This document shows, one piece after another, positions 43,145 to 52,468 of a stretch of 64,000 nt of DNA. Under the pieces are notes generated by a model. The model was not told the DNA's origin. It saw nothing but the letters and a program-made list of their open reading frames with translations, and searched no databases. Within the stretch, counting starts at the first letter, position 1, and each line of letters begins with the position of its first letter. The stretch comes from Pseudomonas ovata (GTDB taxonomy: Bacteria; Pseudomonadota; Gammaproteobacteria; Pseudomonadales; Pseudomonadaceae). A program made the translations under genes and the position numbers. Where the stretch lies: contig NZ_QFFU01000014.1 in the NCBI RefSeq assembly GCF_003131185.1, positions 62,001 to 126,000 on the forward strand, written 5' to 3'.

Positions 43145-45890
43145 GATAACCTTGAATGCCGTTGTCGAGGAAACTCTCTACCTTGGCGCCAGTCACGCCA
43201 CCGAGGCCCTTCAACACAATTTGTAGGAATACGCCGCGGTCGCCTTTTTCGTTCTGAGGCGCTTCCTGGCTGTATTCGTCGTAGTCGACCCAGTAGCGGC
43301 TGACCAGGCGCAGTTTCCAGCAGCAGCTGTCGTACTCGAAACCACCGAAGGCTTCCAGGGTGCGGGCGCGGTTGTAGTCATACTGCCAGCGGCTGATCAG
43401 GCTCCACTGCGGCACGATCGGCCAGATGACCGAGAAGTCGTGCTGCTGGATCTTGTAGTAGTCCTTCACGTAGCCAGGCTGGCCAGGGGTGCCGTAGTCA
43501 CCGCCGCCCACGCTCCACTTGCCGGAGGTCTGGTCATAGCGCACCACGTCGTTACGGTAGCGGTAGCCGACGTTGATGATCTTGCCCGGGTTGTCCTCAG
43601 GCTGGTAATGGAACATCGCGCTGCCGGAGCGGGTGCTGTGGCTGTCCGGGTCCCAGTTGAAATCGGAGTTCAGGCGCCAGTCGCGGTTGAAGCGGAACTC
43701 GTATTCCATGCCGATGGGCGAGACATTGGCCCGCGCATCGTCGCGGTCAGCGAAGACCACGCCGGGCAGTTGCACCTTGCGATCTTCGAAGTACAGGGCC
43801 TGGCCGATGCTGAAGCGCTGACGCTCGAAGCCGTTTTCCTCGATCCAGCGGTTGGTCACGCCCAGCGACAGCTTGTTCTCGTCGCCGATACGGTCGGAGC
43901 CGACGAAGCGGTTGTCGCGAAACAGCGAGGCGTAGTTGAAGGTGGTTTCCGAGCTGTCGAACACCGGGATGTCGTTCTGGTCTTTCTCTGGAACATAGAG
44001 ATAGAACAGGCGCGGTTCCAGGGTCTGGCGGTAATCCTTGCCGAACCACTGGGTATCACGGTCGAAGTACAGGCCGCTGTCGACGCTGAAGATCGGGACG
44101 CTGCGGTTCTGGCTGCTCTTGTAATCCTCGCCGGCGAGCAAGGTGCTCTGGCCCCGGCCATCCAGATCCAGGTCGTACTGCGTATAGACGTACTTGAGCT
44201 TCGGCGTCAGGAAGCCGTAGGTCGAATTCATCGGCAGGCTGATCGACGGCGCCAGGTTCAGGCGGTCGCCGTTGGCACGTGCCAGGCCCTGGACGTTGTT
44301 GTCCAGGCGCGGGCTGACATTGCCGTCTTCATCGACAAAGCTGCCATTGCGCAGGTCACGGTCGAAACGCACCAGCTCGGTCTGATAGTCGAACTTCAGG
44401 CCGCCCGGGTTGTACGGCAGGGTGCCGTCCAGGGTCAGTTGCGGCAGGCGGTTGTACGGCGTGATGTTGGCCACGGTCGCCAGCTTGTAGGCTTGGGCAT
44501 TGAGCCGGGCGGTGTAGCTGTCGCCACGCCAGGTCACGGAGCCCTGCTGGTTGATGAAGTCGGTCTTGGAGATGCCGATCTGGTCGGTCTGCAGGTCCTG
44601 GAAGTAGTACGGGTCGCTGATGTCGGTGTAGTCCACCTGGGTCATCAGGCGCGAGTCCAGGCCGCCCTTGTGCTGCCAGTTGAGCATCCAGCGCGTCTTG
44701 TCGTAATCGCTCTGCAGCTTGCGATCATCGTTCTCGTCGTTGAGGTACGCGCCGCCGAACTGGCCTTCGCTGCTCTTGGTGAGGTAGCGGAATTCGCCTT
44801 CCATCAACAGGCCGCGCTTGGTCATGTAGCGCGGGTAGAGCGTGGCGTCGTAGTTGGGCGCCAGGTTGAAGTAGTACGGGGTGACCAGCATGAAGCCGGT
44901 GTCGCTGCCGCTGGCGATGGTCGGCGGCAGGAAGCCCGACTGGCGACGGTCGTCGATCGGGAAGTAGATATACGGCGTGTAGAGTACCGGTATGTCCTTG
45001 ACCCGCAGGGTGACGTTGGTCGCGGTGCCGAAACCGGTGGCCGGGTTCAGCGTGATGTTGTTGCCCTTGAGCGACCAGGCGTTGTTGCCCGGCTCGCAGG
45101 AGGTGTAGGTACCGTCCTTGAGGCGGATGATCGCGTTTTCGGCGCGCTTGGCGTACAGCGCGTTGCCGCGGATGTTCGACTTGTGCAGCACGTACTCGGC
45201 GTTGTCGACCTGGGCCTCGCCGGTGTCGAGTTGCACCTCGGCGCGGTCGCCGACGATCAGGGCGCCCTTGTCGCGCAGGCGCACGTCACCGTTGAGCTCG
45301 CCACGGTTCTCGGCCTGGTGCAGGGAAGCCTCCTGGGCCTGGACCTGCATGCTGCCCTGGCGGATGACCACGTCACCGGCCAGGGTCGCAATCTGTTCTT
45401 CCTGCTGATAGCGCGAGGCCTTGGCACCGATGAACATCGGCGACTCGTCCATGGGCGTGGTGTCGTCCATGCCGGGGCGCAGTGGCTCGACATAGGCACC
45501 GGAGCAGTAAGGCGCGGTTTCGGCCAACTGGGCGGCACTGAGCTGTTCACGCGGCACCCAGTCGAGGTGACTGTAGTCGGCGCTGCGCGACTTGAGGCCC
45601 TTGCCCTTGGCTTCGGTGACCAACACGGGACGTTGCCCGGACTCGGTCGACGAGGCGCCGCCTGCGTCCTGCGAGCCTTCGGTTCCGGCCGTGCCGCTGT
45701 GCACCGGACGAGGCGGCAACTGCGCTTCGCTGGATTTCGGCGCGCAGTTCCAGGCTCCCGAAGCAGACACTGAACAGTCATACTGTTCGGCGGCAACCGC
45801 GAACGGAATGGCCAGGGGTTGCATCGCCAGCAGACTGCCGGTTACCAGCAACGGAAATTTTTTACGAAACGCGGGGGATTTCAATGCCAT
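43119..45890 (-). CDS. lptD: LPS-assembly protein LptD
   Basis: A 923-residue outer-membrane beta-barrel that, with LptE, inserts lipopolysaccharide into the outer leaflet. A signal peptide of about 33 residues (FPLLVTGSLLAMQPLAIPFAVAA) is followed by a Pseudomonas-type extension with a Ser/Gly-rich spacer, then the periplasmic OstA jellyroll (about 190-310). The C-terminal barrel takes up the rest. Cysteines for the rearranging disulfides are visible: two near the N-terminus (YDCSVSASGAWNC) and a CC pair in FEYDSCCWKL near the end. The start at 45888-45890 is chosen for the signal peptide; the open frame extends further upstream without merit. surA follows with overlap. Confidence 0.97.
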   Translation of the reverse strand: MALKSPAFRKKFPLLVTGSLLAMQPLAIPFAVAAEQYDCSVSASGAWNCAPKSSEAQLPPRPVHSGTAGTEGSQDAGGASSTESGQRPVLVTEAKGKGLKSRSADYSHLDWVPREQLSAAQLAETAPYCSGAYVEPLRPGMDDTTPMDESPMFIGAKASRYQQEEQIATLAGDVVIRQGSMQVQAQEASLHQAENRGELNGDVRLRDKGALIVGDRAEVQLDTGEAQVDNAEYVLHKSNIRGNALYAKRAENAIIRLKDGTYTSCEPGNNAWSLKGNNITLNPATGFGTATNVTLRVKDIPVLYTPYIYFPIDDRRQSGFLPPTIASGSDTGFMLVTPYYFNLAPNYDATLYPRYMTKRGLLMEGEFRYLTKSSEGQFGGAYLNDENDDRKLQSDYDKTRWMLNWQHKGGLDSRLMTQVDYTDISDPYYFQDLQTDQIGISKTDFINQQGSVTWRGDSYTARLNAQAYKLATVANITPYNRLPQLTLDGTLPYNPGGLKFDYQTELVRFDRDLRNGSFVDEDGNVSPRLDNNVQGLARANGDRLNLAPSISLPMNSTYGFLTPKLKYVYTQYDLDLDGRGQSTLLAGEDYKSSQNRSVPIFSVDSGLYFDRDTQWFGKDYRQTLEPRLFYLYVPEKDQNDIPVFDSSETTFNYASLFRDNRFVGSDRIGDENKLSLGVTNRWIEENGFERQRFSIGQALYFEDRKVQLPGVVFADRDDARANVSPIGMEYEFRFNRDWRLNSDFNWDPDSHSTRSGSAMFHYQPEDNPGKIINVGYRYRNDVVRYDQTSGKWSVGGGDYGTPGQPGYVKDYYKIQQHDFSVIWPIVPQWSLISRWQYDYNRARTLEAFGGFEYDSCCWKLRLVSRYWVDYDEYSQEAPQNEKGDRGVFLQIVLKGLGGVTGAKVESFLDNGIQGYREREDKAL

Positions 45891-46018
45891 CTTATTAGTC
45901 CGGGCTTCCTGCGCGCCATCTGCCCGCGGGGGGCCGCACGCCTTTCGATGGGCTGAAAAAGATCCCGGATCATAAAGCATGACCCGCTTGACGGCTAGGG
46001 CCGTCGGAGACCCTTGTA

Positions 46019-47044
46019 ATGCAAGACCACGATATACGCTTGAAAAAACTCCAGGTTTGGCTCGATGAGCAATTGCCAGCGCTGTTTGCGCGCCAGAACT
46101 GGGGCGCCGTGCCCGCGGCCACATTGACCGCCGCCAGCAGCGACGCCAGTTTTCGGCGTTACTTTCGCTGGGAAGGCGCCGGGCGCACGCTGATCGTCAT
46201 GGATGCCCCGCCGCCGCAGGAAAACTGCCGGCCTTTCGTTGACATTGCACACCTGTTGGCCACCCGTGGCATCAATGTACCGGTGATCCACGCCCAGGAC
46301 CTGGAGCAGGGCTTTCTGCTGCTCAACGACCTGGGTCGGCAGACGTACCTGGACGTGATCCATGCCGAGAACGCCGACGCGCTGTTCAGCGACGCCATCG
46401 ATGCCTTGATCGCCTATCAGCAATTGCCGATGGAGGCGCCCTTGCCCAGCTACGACGTGGCGTTGCTGCGCCGCGAGCTGGAGCTGTTTCCCGAGTGGTA
46501 CGTGCAGCGTCATCTGGGCCTGGCGTTGAGCCCGGAACAGCAAGCGCTCTGGCAGCAAGCCAGCAGCCTGTTGATCGACAGCGCCCTGGCCCAGCCCAAG
46601 GTCTTGGTGCACCGTGACTTCATGCCCCGCAACCTGATGCTCAGCGAGCCGAACCCGGGCGTGCTGGATTTTCAGGATGCGGTGTATGGGCCGGTCACCT
46701 ACGACATCACGTGCCTGTTCAAGGATGCCTTCCTGAGCTGGCCCGAGGCGCGGGTGGCGCAATGGCAGAAGCAGTACTGGGATCAGGCGCGGGACGCCGG
46801 TATCGCCGTGCAGGCCGACTTCGCCGAATTCCAGCGTGCCAGCGACCTGATGGGCGTGCAGCGCCACCTGAAGGTCATCGGTATCTTCGCGCGCATCTGT
46901 CACCGCGACGGCAAGCCGCGTTACCTGGGCGACGTACCGCGCTTCTTCTCTTATATAGAAACCGTGCTGGCCCGGCGTCCGGAGCTGGCCGTGCTGGGGC
47001 AGCTGTTGAGCAGCCTAGAGCAGGCTGTCGAGGTGCCGGCCTGA
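46019..47044 (+). CDS. amgK: N-acetylmuramate/N-acetylglucosamine kinase AmgK
   Basis: A 341-residue anomeric sugar kinase with the aminoglycoside-phosphotransferase fold. It phosphorylates MurNAc (and GlcNAc) at C1 in the Pseudomonas peptidoglycan-recycling bypass, which makes cells intrinsically tolerant of fosfomycin. Kinase motifs are SSDASFRRYFR near 40, the catalytic loop VLVHRDFMPRNLML near 197-210 and the metal-binding VLDFQDAVYGP near 218. It is followed 35 bases later by murU, the next enzyme, and is divergent from lptD (128-base gap). The neighbour pair makes the specific name secure. Confidence 0.95.
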   Translation: MQDHDIRLKKLQVWLDEQLPALFARQNWGAVPAATLTAASSDASFRRYFRWEGAGRTLIVMDAPPPQENCRPFVDIAHLLATRGINVPVIHAQDLEQGFLLLNDLGRQTYLDVIHAENADALFSDAIDALIAYQQLPMEAPLPSYDVALLRRELELFPEWYVQRHLGLALSPEQQALWQQASSLLIDSALAQPKVLVHRDFMPRNLMLSEPNPGVLDFQDAVYGPVTYDITCLFKDAFLSWPEARVAQWQKQYWDQARDAGIAVQADFAEFQRASDLMGVQRHLKVIGIFARICHRDGKPRYLGDVPRFFSYIETVLARRPELAVLGQLLSSLEQAVEVPA

Positions 47045-47079
47045 GGGCCGCACCGTTTACCTGATTTCATGAGGCTTGA

Positions 47080-47754
47080 ATGAAAGCGATGATTCTCGCC
47101 GCCGGCAAAGGCGAGCGTATGCGTCCGTTGACGCTGACTACACCCAAGCCGCTGGTGCGCGTTGCCGGTGTACCGTTGATCGAGTATCACCTCAAGGCCT
47201 TGCAGGCGGCAGGTTTCGAGGAGGTTGTGATCAACCATGCCTGGCTGGGGCAACAGATCGAAGACCATCTGGGCGATGGCCGGCGCTTTGGCCTGAGTAT
47301 CCGTTATTCGCCCGAGGGCGAGCCGCTGGAAACCGGTGGCGGGATCTTTCGTGCCTTGCCGCTGCTGGGCGATCAGCCGTTCGTGGTGATCAGCGCCGAT
47401 GTCTGGACCGACTACGACTTCGCCCGGCTGCGCAGGCCGCTGGCGGCTCAGGCGCACCTGGTGATGATCGATAACCCGGCGCATCACCCCACAGGCGACT
47501 TTGCGCTGGTGAGCGGTCAGGTGCGTGATGATGATGACGCGGCCGCGCCGCGCCTGACCTACAGCGGCCTCTCGATTCTGGACCCCGGACTGTTTGCAGG
47601 CTGCGAGCCCGGAGCCTTCAAGCTGGCCACCCTGTTGCGCCAGGCCATGCGCCAGGGGCAGGTGAGCGGCGAGCACTTCGCGGGTCGCTGGGTGGACGTG
47701 GGGACCCATGAGCGGCTGGCCGAGGTCGAGCGCTTGCTGGCGGAGCCCCACTGA
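47080..47754 (+). CDS. murU: N-acetylmuramate alpha-1-phosphate uridylyltransferase MurU
   Basis: A 224-residue nucleotidyltransferase that converts MurNAc-1-phosphate and UTP to UDP-MurNAc, completing the recycling route after AmgK. The N-terminal nucleotide-binding loop is AAGKGERMRPLT (residues 7-18), followed by PKPLVRVAG. ETGGGIFRAL near 88 and the metal-binding ISADVWTDYD near 105 are present. GAGG is eight bases upstream of the ATG. The stop overlaps the start of the djlA-like gene by one base (TGATG). Confidence 0.95.
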   Translation: MKAMILAAGKGERMRPLTLTTPKPLVRVAGVPLIEYHLKALQAAGFEEVVINHAWLGQQIEDHLGDGRRFGLSIRYSPEGEPLETGGGIFRALPLLGDQPFVVISADVWTDYDFARLRRPLAAQAHLVMIDNPAHHPTGDFALVSGQVRDDDDAAAPRLTYSGLSILDPGLFAGCEPGAFKLATLLRQAMRQGQVSGEHFAGRWVDVGTHERLAEVERLLAEPH

Positions 47755-48521
47755 TGTTGTGGCCGGGCACCTTGATCGGGGCGGGCGTCGGCTATGCGGT
47801 GGCCAGTATTCCAGGCGCGTTGCTCGGCACACTGTTGGGGCAGGTGGTGGACCGGCGCCTGCAACTGCGCAACTGGCAGCAGCTGCGCGAGCGGCTGGGC
47901 GGCCGGGCGGCCATTGGCGACGATGAACTGCCGTTCGTCTTGCTCGGCCGGCTGGCCAAGAGCAACGGGCGCGTGCTGCCGGTGCATATTCATCAGGCGC
48001 GGGTGCACATGAAGGTGCTGGGGCTGGACGAGCCTGCGCGTGCGCGGGCGGTGGCCGCCTTCAATCGGGGGCGTGACGGGCGTGAAGGCTTGCGCGGTTA
48101 CCTGCGTTATTGGCGCGCTGACTCCGTGGCCGGGGAGGCGCTGCTGCAGGCCTGTTGGCGCATGGCCTGGGCCGACGGCAAGGTGACGCCCATCGAGCGC
48201 GAGCTGATCGGCACCTGGGGGCAGTGGCTGGGCTGGTCGCCGGCCAGGATCGATGCGCTGGGCGCCGAGCATGACCCGCTCAAGCCCCAGGCTCCTGCGA
48301 TTGCCGATGGTTACCGCGGCGCCCTGTCGTTGCTGGGCGTGCAGGCCGACGCCGAGCCCCAGGCAATCAAGCGCGCTTACCGGCGCTTGCTCAGCCGTCA
48401 TCACCCGGACAAGCTGACCGGCGCCGGGGCCAGCGCCGCAAGCGTGCGCGAAGCCACCGAAAAGACGCGTGAGCTGCACAGCGCCTATGCACTGATCAAG
48501 GCCCGGCGCGGGTTCCGGTAG
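47754..48521 (+). CDS. djlA: DjlA-like membrane-anchored DnaJ protein
   Basis: A 255-residue co-chaperone anchored in the inner membrane. A Gly/Ala-rich N-terminal segment (about 4-30, TLIGAGVGYAVASIPGALLGTLLG) resembles the dimerising TM helix of DjlA. A TerB-like helical domain lies at about 55-170. A J domain closes the protein (about 190-255), with the HPD motif in RHHPDKLTG that stimulates DnaK ATPase. It starts inside the murU stop, so the two are coupled, although no functional link with cell-wall recycling is established. Confidence 0.92.
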   Translation: MLWPGTLIGAGVGYAVASIPGALLGTLLGQVVDRRLQLRNWQQLRERLGGRAAIGDDELPFVLLGRLAKSNGRVLPVHIHQARVHMKVLGLDEPARARAVAAFNRGRDGREGLRGYLRYWRADSVAGEALLQACWRMAWADGKVTPIERELIGTWGQWLGWSPARIDALGAEHDPLKPQAPAIADGYRGALSLLGVQADAEPQAIKRAYRRLLSRHHPDKLTGAGASAASVREATEKTRELHSAYALIKARRGFR

Positions 48522-48580
48522 GCGCAGGCCCGGCCGGCCCGAATCTGCAGCGGGGCCTTCGCGGCTGTTCCTGGAGGGTG

Positions 48581-49531
48581 TTATTCGGCCTGCACCCAGC
48601 CGCGGATGCGGCGGAAGATCTGTTCCTGTTCGGCTTCGGCATTGCCGGCGATGTCGACCAGGCCGATCTGGGTATAGCCCGGGCCCTTGGTGCGCTTGCT
48701 GGTTTGCAGGCGTTGCTCGGCATTGCCGCCCTGGCGGTTCTTGTAGATGAAGTCGGCGGTCTTGACCTTGAGGTTCGGGATCAGCTCCAGCAGTGAAGGC
48801 ACGGCATCCTGCGGCTCGCGTGCGGCCACCAGCACCAGCTTCTGGACTTTGGCATCGGCGCGCTCGTTGGCAAAACGGGTGGCCCAGTACGCGCCACTGT
48901 TGTGGCCGAGCAACACGATGCTGCGCGCCTTGTTCTGCAGGGCAAAGGCAATCGCGCTGTCGATGCGGGCAAAGATCTGCTCGGCTTCGGCCTGCGCCAG
49001 TGCCCGATTGGCGGCTGCCTGGTTGGCCAATGCGTCGGGGGGCGGGCTGGCGGCGTCCGGGCTGGCTTCGCTGGTGGCGTCCTTGGCGGGCGCAGCCGCG
49101 TCGGGCGCGGGCTCGGTTTCGCGTGCCAGCAACGCCGGGTCCTGGGTGTCGGGCAGTGGCAGGCTCAGGGTGGCCCAGCCGATATCGGGAAATTTGCGCC
49201 GCAACGGGCCCACGACTTGCGGCCAGTCGGCCGATTCGCCGGCACCGGCGACGATGATCACCGCGCCTTGCGGATCGTCGCTGTTGGCGGGTTGCCACAA
49301 GGCCAGAAACGGCGTGTCGCCAGCTTGCAACTGCTGCAGGTCCTGGGCGGGCAGGCGCCGTTCCAGGGCCTGGGCTTCTTCCTGCTCGCGTGACAGCAGC
49401 GGCGGACGCTCGACCGGCGTGTCCGCTGCAGGCGTTGCGGGTGCCGTATCGGCAGCCACCGCTGGCAGGGTCTGGGTCAGGCTCAATGACAGCAGTAATG
49501 CAGGAAACATTGCGCGAAGGGTCAAGGACAT
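48581..49531 (-). CDS. DUF3530 family protein (alpha/beta-hydrolase-like), secreted
   Basis: A 316-residue protein with a signal peptide (about 1-27, ALLLSLSLTQTLPAVAA). The mature part has alpha/beta-hydrolase-like segments: GAVIIVAGAGESADWP near 90 and the nucleophile-elbow-like IVLLGHNSGAYWA near 209, where the residue in the nucleophile position is Asn, not Ser. An Ala/Pro/Asp-rich stretch of about 45 residues (about 135-180) interrupts the fold and is probably a disordered insert. It is probably periplasmic and may be non-catalytic. It is divergent from the sensor kinase gene with a 59-base space. Confidence 0.75.
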   Translation of the reverse strand: MSLTLRAMFPALLLSLSLTQTLPAVAADTAPATPAADTPVERPPLLSREQEEAQALERRLPAQDLQQLQAGDTPFLALWQPANSDDPQGAVIIVAGAGESADWPQVVGPLRRKFPDIGWATLSLPLPDTQDPALLARETEPAPDAAAPAKDATSEASPDAASPPPDALANQAAANRALAQAEAEQIFARIDSAIAFALQNKARSIVLLGHNSGAYWATRFANERADAKVQKLVLVAAREPQDAVPSLLELIPNLKVKTADFIYKNRQGGNAEQRLQTSKRTKGPGYTQIGLVDIAGNAEAEQEQIFRRIRGWVQAE

Positions 49532-49590
49532 CGGATATTCCAGATCAGAATCCGTGCTGGCGATTTGATCAGTGCCGGCAAGGGTGGCGA

Positions 49591-51630
49591 ATGAGCAGTG
49601 CAACAGATGAGAAGCATGCCTTGATGATAGCGGTTGTACGTGGACTTTTTATCGGCAGCCTGGCGGCGCTCTTGATGCTTTTCGCCGTCGGGGCCCGGGC
49701 CGAACAGGCGCAGTCCTCGGTGCAGATGAGCCTTGGCCAGGAGCAACGGCGCTGGCTCGACCAGCATGGGCCTTTGCGCGTCGGTGTGGTACTGCGTGCG
49801 CCTTATGCGCAGTTCGATCAGCGCCTGCAGCAGTTGTCGGGGGCCAACATCGACCTGATGAATGCGGTGGCGTCGGCGTTGAAGGCCGATTTGTCATGGC
49901 GCACCTACACCGACCAGGCGGCGCTGGAAAAGGCGCTGGTCGCCGGCGAGCTGGACCTGGCGCCCGGCCTGATGCAGACCCCGGCCGGGCTGCGCCTGTG
50001 GCTGTTTTCCGACCCTTATCTACGGGTGTCGCAACTGCTGGTGGGCGAGCGCGACGGTGGTGGCACGGTCGACCTGGAAACCCTCGACTCATTGTCGCGG
50101 GTGGTGGTGCGCATGCCCGGTGCCACGGCCGATTACCTGCGCACCAATTTTCCGCACCTGAACCTGCAAGGCGTGCCGCTGGAGCGCCAGGCGTTGCAAC
50201 TGCTGCTCAGCCAGCAGGCGCGTTATGCCGTTGTCGATGAAGCACAGCTGAGCCGGTTGTTTCGCGAGCCGGAGTTCGCCGGGCTGGCCATTGTCGGCGA
50301 CATCGGCCTGCCGCAGTTGCTGCGCATTGCCTCGCGTCGTGATGCGCCAGAGCTGGCGGCCATGCTCGGCGACGCCTTGCTGGCGATCCCGGCCAAGGAG
50401 CTGGACCAGTTGCATGCGCGCTGGATGCCGCTGACCTCGTCACGTTTCAGCGAGTCGACGGCGTTGTGGAAGAACCTGTGCCTGTTGTTGCTGGTGATGC
50501 TCTTGGCTTGCCTGGCGATTGTCATCTGGCAGCGGCGCATGCAGCAGACCCTGGAGCAGCAGTTGCTGGATGCGCGTGAAGACATTGCCCGGCGCCTGGC
50601 GGGCGAGGAGGCGTTGCGCCTGGCGCAGTTTTCCATCGACCAGAGCACGGTTGGCATTCTGTGGGTCAACTGGGACAGCCGGGTGCGCTATGCCAACCGG
50701 GCCGCTGAAGCCATGCTCGGTTATCCGCAAGGCGCGGTGGTCGACCGGCCGCTGATTGACTTCGAACCCGGCCTGCACATGGACCGCTGGCTGAACCTGT
50801 GGCGCAACGCGCGTTCCAGCGAGGATGGCCCCCAGGTGTTCGAGACCAATTGCCTGCGCGCCGACGGCAGCAGGCTGCCCACCGATGTGTCGCTGAGTTT
50901 TCTGCGTTTTCGTGACGCCGAATACCTGGTGGTGTTTCTCAGCGATGTCAGCGAGCGGCGTCGGGCCCATGAGCAGTTGCGCGAACTGTCGGCGCACCTG
51001 GAAAGCGTGCGCGAGGAAGAAAAGGCCCGTATTGCCCGCGAGGTGCATGACGAGCTGGGCCAGATGCTGACCGTGCTCAAGCTGGAGACGTCGATGTGCG
51101 AGCTGGCCTATGCCGACCTCGATCCGGGGTTGAGTGACCGGCTCAACAGCATGAAACGCCTGATTGCGCAGTTGTTCCAGCTGGTGCGCGATGTGGCCAC
51201 GGCCCTGCGCCCGCCGATTCTGGACGCCGGCATTGCGTCGGCCATCGAATGGCAGGCCCGGCGGTTCGAGGAGCGCACGCAGATTCCTTGCCTGGTGCTG
51301 GTGCCCGACAACCTGCCGGCGCTCAGCGATGCCCGGGCGATCGGCCTGTTCCGTATCCTGCAAGAGGCGCTGACCAACGTCATGCGCCACGCGGCGGCGC
51401 ATTCGGTTCAGATCAGCCTGACCCTGGCCGATAACCTGGTGTGCCTGAGCATTGCCGATGATGGCCAGGGTTTCGATCCGCTGGCCGCGCGCCCCACTTC
51501 GTTCGGGCTGGTGGGCATGCGCGAGCGGGTGCTGATGCTCGGTGGCCGGCTGGAGCTGGACAGCGAACCGGGCGAGGGCACGGCCCTGCATATTTATATT
51601 CCGTTGGATCCGGTAGGAGTGAGCGCGTGA
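49591..51630 (+). CDS. Sensor histidine kinase with periplasmic SBP-like domain (NarL-type partner)
   Basis: A 679-residue membrane sensor. An N-terminal signal/TM segment (about 12-35) precedes a periplasmic family 3 solute-binding-like domain (about 50-275). A second TM (LCLLLLVMLLACLAIVIW, about 293-310) follows. In the cytoplasm come a PAS domain (about 340-450), a HisKA_3 domain with phospho-acceptor His486 in EVHDELGQ, and a HATPase domain with RILQEALTNVMRHA and DDGQGFDP. The kinase probably senses an amino acid or amine. The start at 49591 has AAGGGTGG upstream; longer in-frame starts are rejected. Its stop overlaps the response regulator gene by four bases. Confidence 0.92.
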   Translation: MSSATDEKHALMIAVVRGLFIGSLAALLMLFAVGARAEQAQSSVQMSLGQEQRRWLDQHGPLRVGVVLRAPYAQFDQRLQQLSGANIDLMNAVASALKADLSWRTYTDQAALEKALVAGELDLAPGLMQTPAGLRLWLFSDPYLRVSQLLVGERDGGGTVDLETLDSLSRVVVRMPGATADYLRTNFPHLNLQGVPLERQALQLLLSQQARYAVVDEAQLSRLFREPEFAGLAIVGDIGLPQLLRIASRRDAPELAAMLGDALLAIPAKELDQLHARWMPLTSSRFSESTALWKNLCLLLLVMLLACLAIVIWQRRMQQTLEQQLLDAREDIARRLAGEEALRLAQFSIDQSTVGILWVNWDSRVRYANRAAEAMLGYPQGAVVDRPLIDFEPGLHMDRWLNLWRNARSSEDGPQVFETNCLRADGSRLPTDVSLSFLRFRDAEYLVVFLSDVSERRRAHEQLRELSAHLESVREEEKARIAREVHDELGQMLTVLKLETSMCELAYADLDPGLSDRLNSMKRLIAQLFQLVRDVATALRPPILDAGIASAIEWQARRFEERTQIPCLVLVPDNLPALSDARAIGLFRILQEALTNVMRHAAAHSVQISLTLADNLVCLSIADDGQGFDPLAARPTSFGLVGMRERVLMLGGRLELDSEPGEGTALHIYIPLDPVGVSA

Positions 51631-52256
51631 TTCGTGTCCTGGTAGCTGAAGATCACACCATTGTGCGCGAGGGCATCAAGCAGCTCATCGGCCTGGCCAA
51701 GGACCTGCAAGTGGTGGGCGAGGCGTGCAATGGCGAGCAGTTGCTCGAGACCTTGCGCCATGTGCCCTGCGAGGTGGTGCTGCTGGACATCTCGATGCCC
51801 GGCGTCAACGGCCTGGAGGCCATCCCGCGTATCCGCGCCCTGAGCAACCCGCCGGCCATTCTGGTGCTGTCGATGCACGACGAGGCGCAGATGGCGGCGC
51901 GGGCGCTGAAGGTCGGTGCGGCCGGCTATGCCACCAAGGACAGCGACCCTGCGCTGCTGCTGACCGCGATTCGCCGCGTGGCCGCCGGTGGGCGCTATAT
52001 CGATCCAGACCTGGCCGACCGCATGGTGTTCGAAGTGGGGCTCACGGATAACCGGCCGTTGCATTCACTGTTGTCGGAGCGCGAGTTTTCGGTGTTCGAA
52101 CGCCTGGCCCAGGGCGCCAACGTCAACGACATCGCCCAGCAACTGGGCTTGAGCAGCAAGACCATCAGCACCCACAAGGCGCGCCTGATGCAGAAGCTGA
52201 ACATTCATTCGCTGGCGGACCTGGTGAAATATGCCATGGAGCACAAGCTGCTCTGA
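51627..52256 (+). CDS. NarL/FixJ-type response regulator
   Basis: A 209-residue regulator. The receiver domain (about 1-120) has the acidic pair ED at 8-9, the phospho-acceptor Asp54 in LLDISMPG and the conserved Lys near 103. The C-terminal LuxR-type helix-turn-helix (about 145-205) reads LAQGANVNDIAQQLGLSSKTISTHKARLMQKL. The start is GTG at 51627-51629 and overlaps the kinase stop. Being next to the polyamine-type ABC operon, it may control it; a perfect palindrome upstream of that operon (52449-52468) is a candidate site. Confidence 0.95.
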   Translation: MIRVLVAEDHTIVREGIKQLIGLAKDLQVVGEACNGEQLLETLRHVPCEVVLLDISMPGVNGLEAIPRIRALSNPPAILVLSMHDEAQMAARALKVGAAGYATKDSDPALLLTAIRRVAAGGRYIDPDLADRMVFEVGLTDNRPLHSLLSEREFSVFERLAQGANVNDIAQQLGLSSKTISTHKARLMQKLNIHSLADLVKYAMEHKLL

Positions 52257-52296
52257 ACGGGCGACATGCCTGATTGCGACATGTCTGATCTCTGGG

Positions 52297-52405
52297 GTAG
52301 GAGCGCGCTTGCCCGCGACCGGCTGCGTTAGCAGTCGTAAATTTTCAGCGTTTAATCAATTTTGCGAGCGCTGACGCACTCGGTCGCGGGCAAGCGCGCT
52401 CCTAC
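52297..52405. repeat. Long palindromic repeat, copy G
   Basis: The simple, short form: perfect outer arms and a core with GGCTGCGTTAGCAGTCGTAAATTTTCAGCGTTTAATC. It closely matches copies H and I, which share the TTTAATCAATTTTGCGAGCGCT core. It lies between the response regulator gene and the ABC operon. Confidence 0.85.
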
Positions 52406-52448
52406 AGGCGGTGCCGGAGGGGGCGGGGGGTGTCCAATTGCGTCATCG

Positions 52449-52468
52449 GTGTAGGGCGATCCCTACAC
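52449..52468. promoter_or_regulatory. Perfect palindrome upstream of the ABC operon
   Basis: GTGTAGGG and CCCTACAC are separated by CGAT: an 8-4-8 perfect inverted repeat, 106 bases upstream of the ATPase start. Its form suits a dimeric NarL-type regulator such as the one encoded just upstream. The promoter itself could not be placed with confidence. Confidence 0.55.

Noticed and set aside
43440..45773. A 777-codon open frame on the plus strand across lptD
   Set aside because: High-GC antisense shadow. The lptD reading on the minus strand has signal peptide, OstA domain and conserved cysteines.
45891..46124. N-terminal extension of LptD by 78 codons to 46124
   Set aside because: It would overlap the start of amgK and bury the signal peptide inside the protein. 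The ATG at 45890 fits the family.
49390..49590. Longer start for the sensor kinase at 49390
   Set aside because: It would run through the divergent DUF3530 gene start and put non-conserved residues before the signal/TM segment. The ATG at 49591 has a ribosome-binding site.
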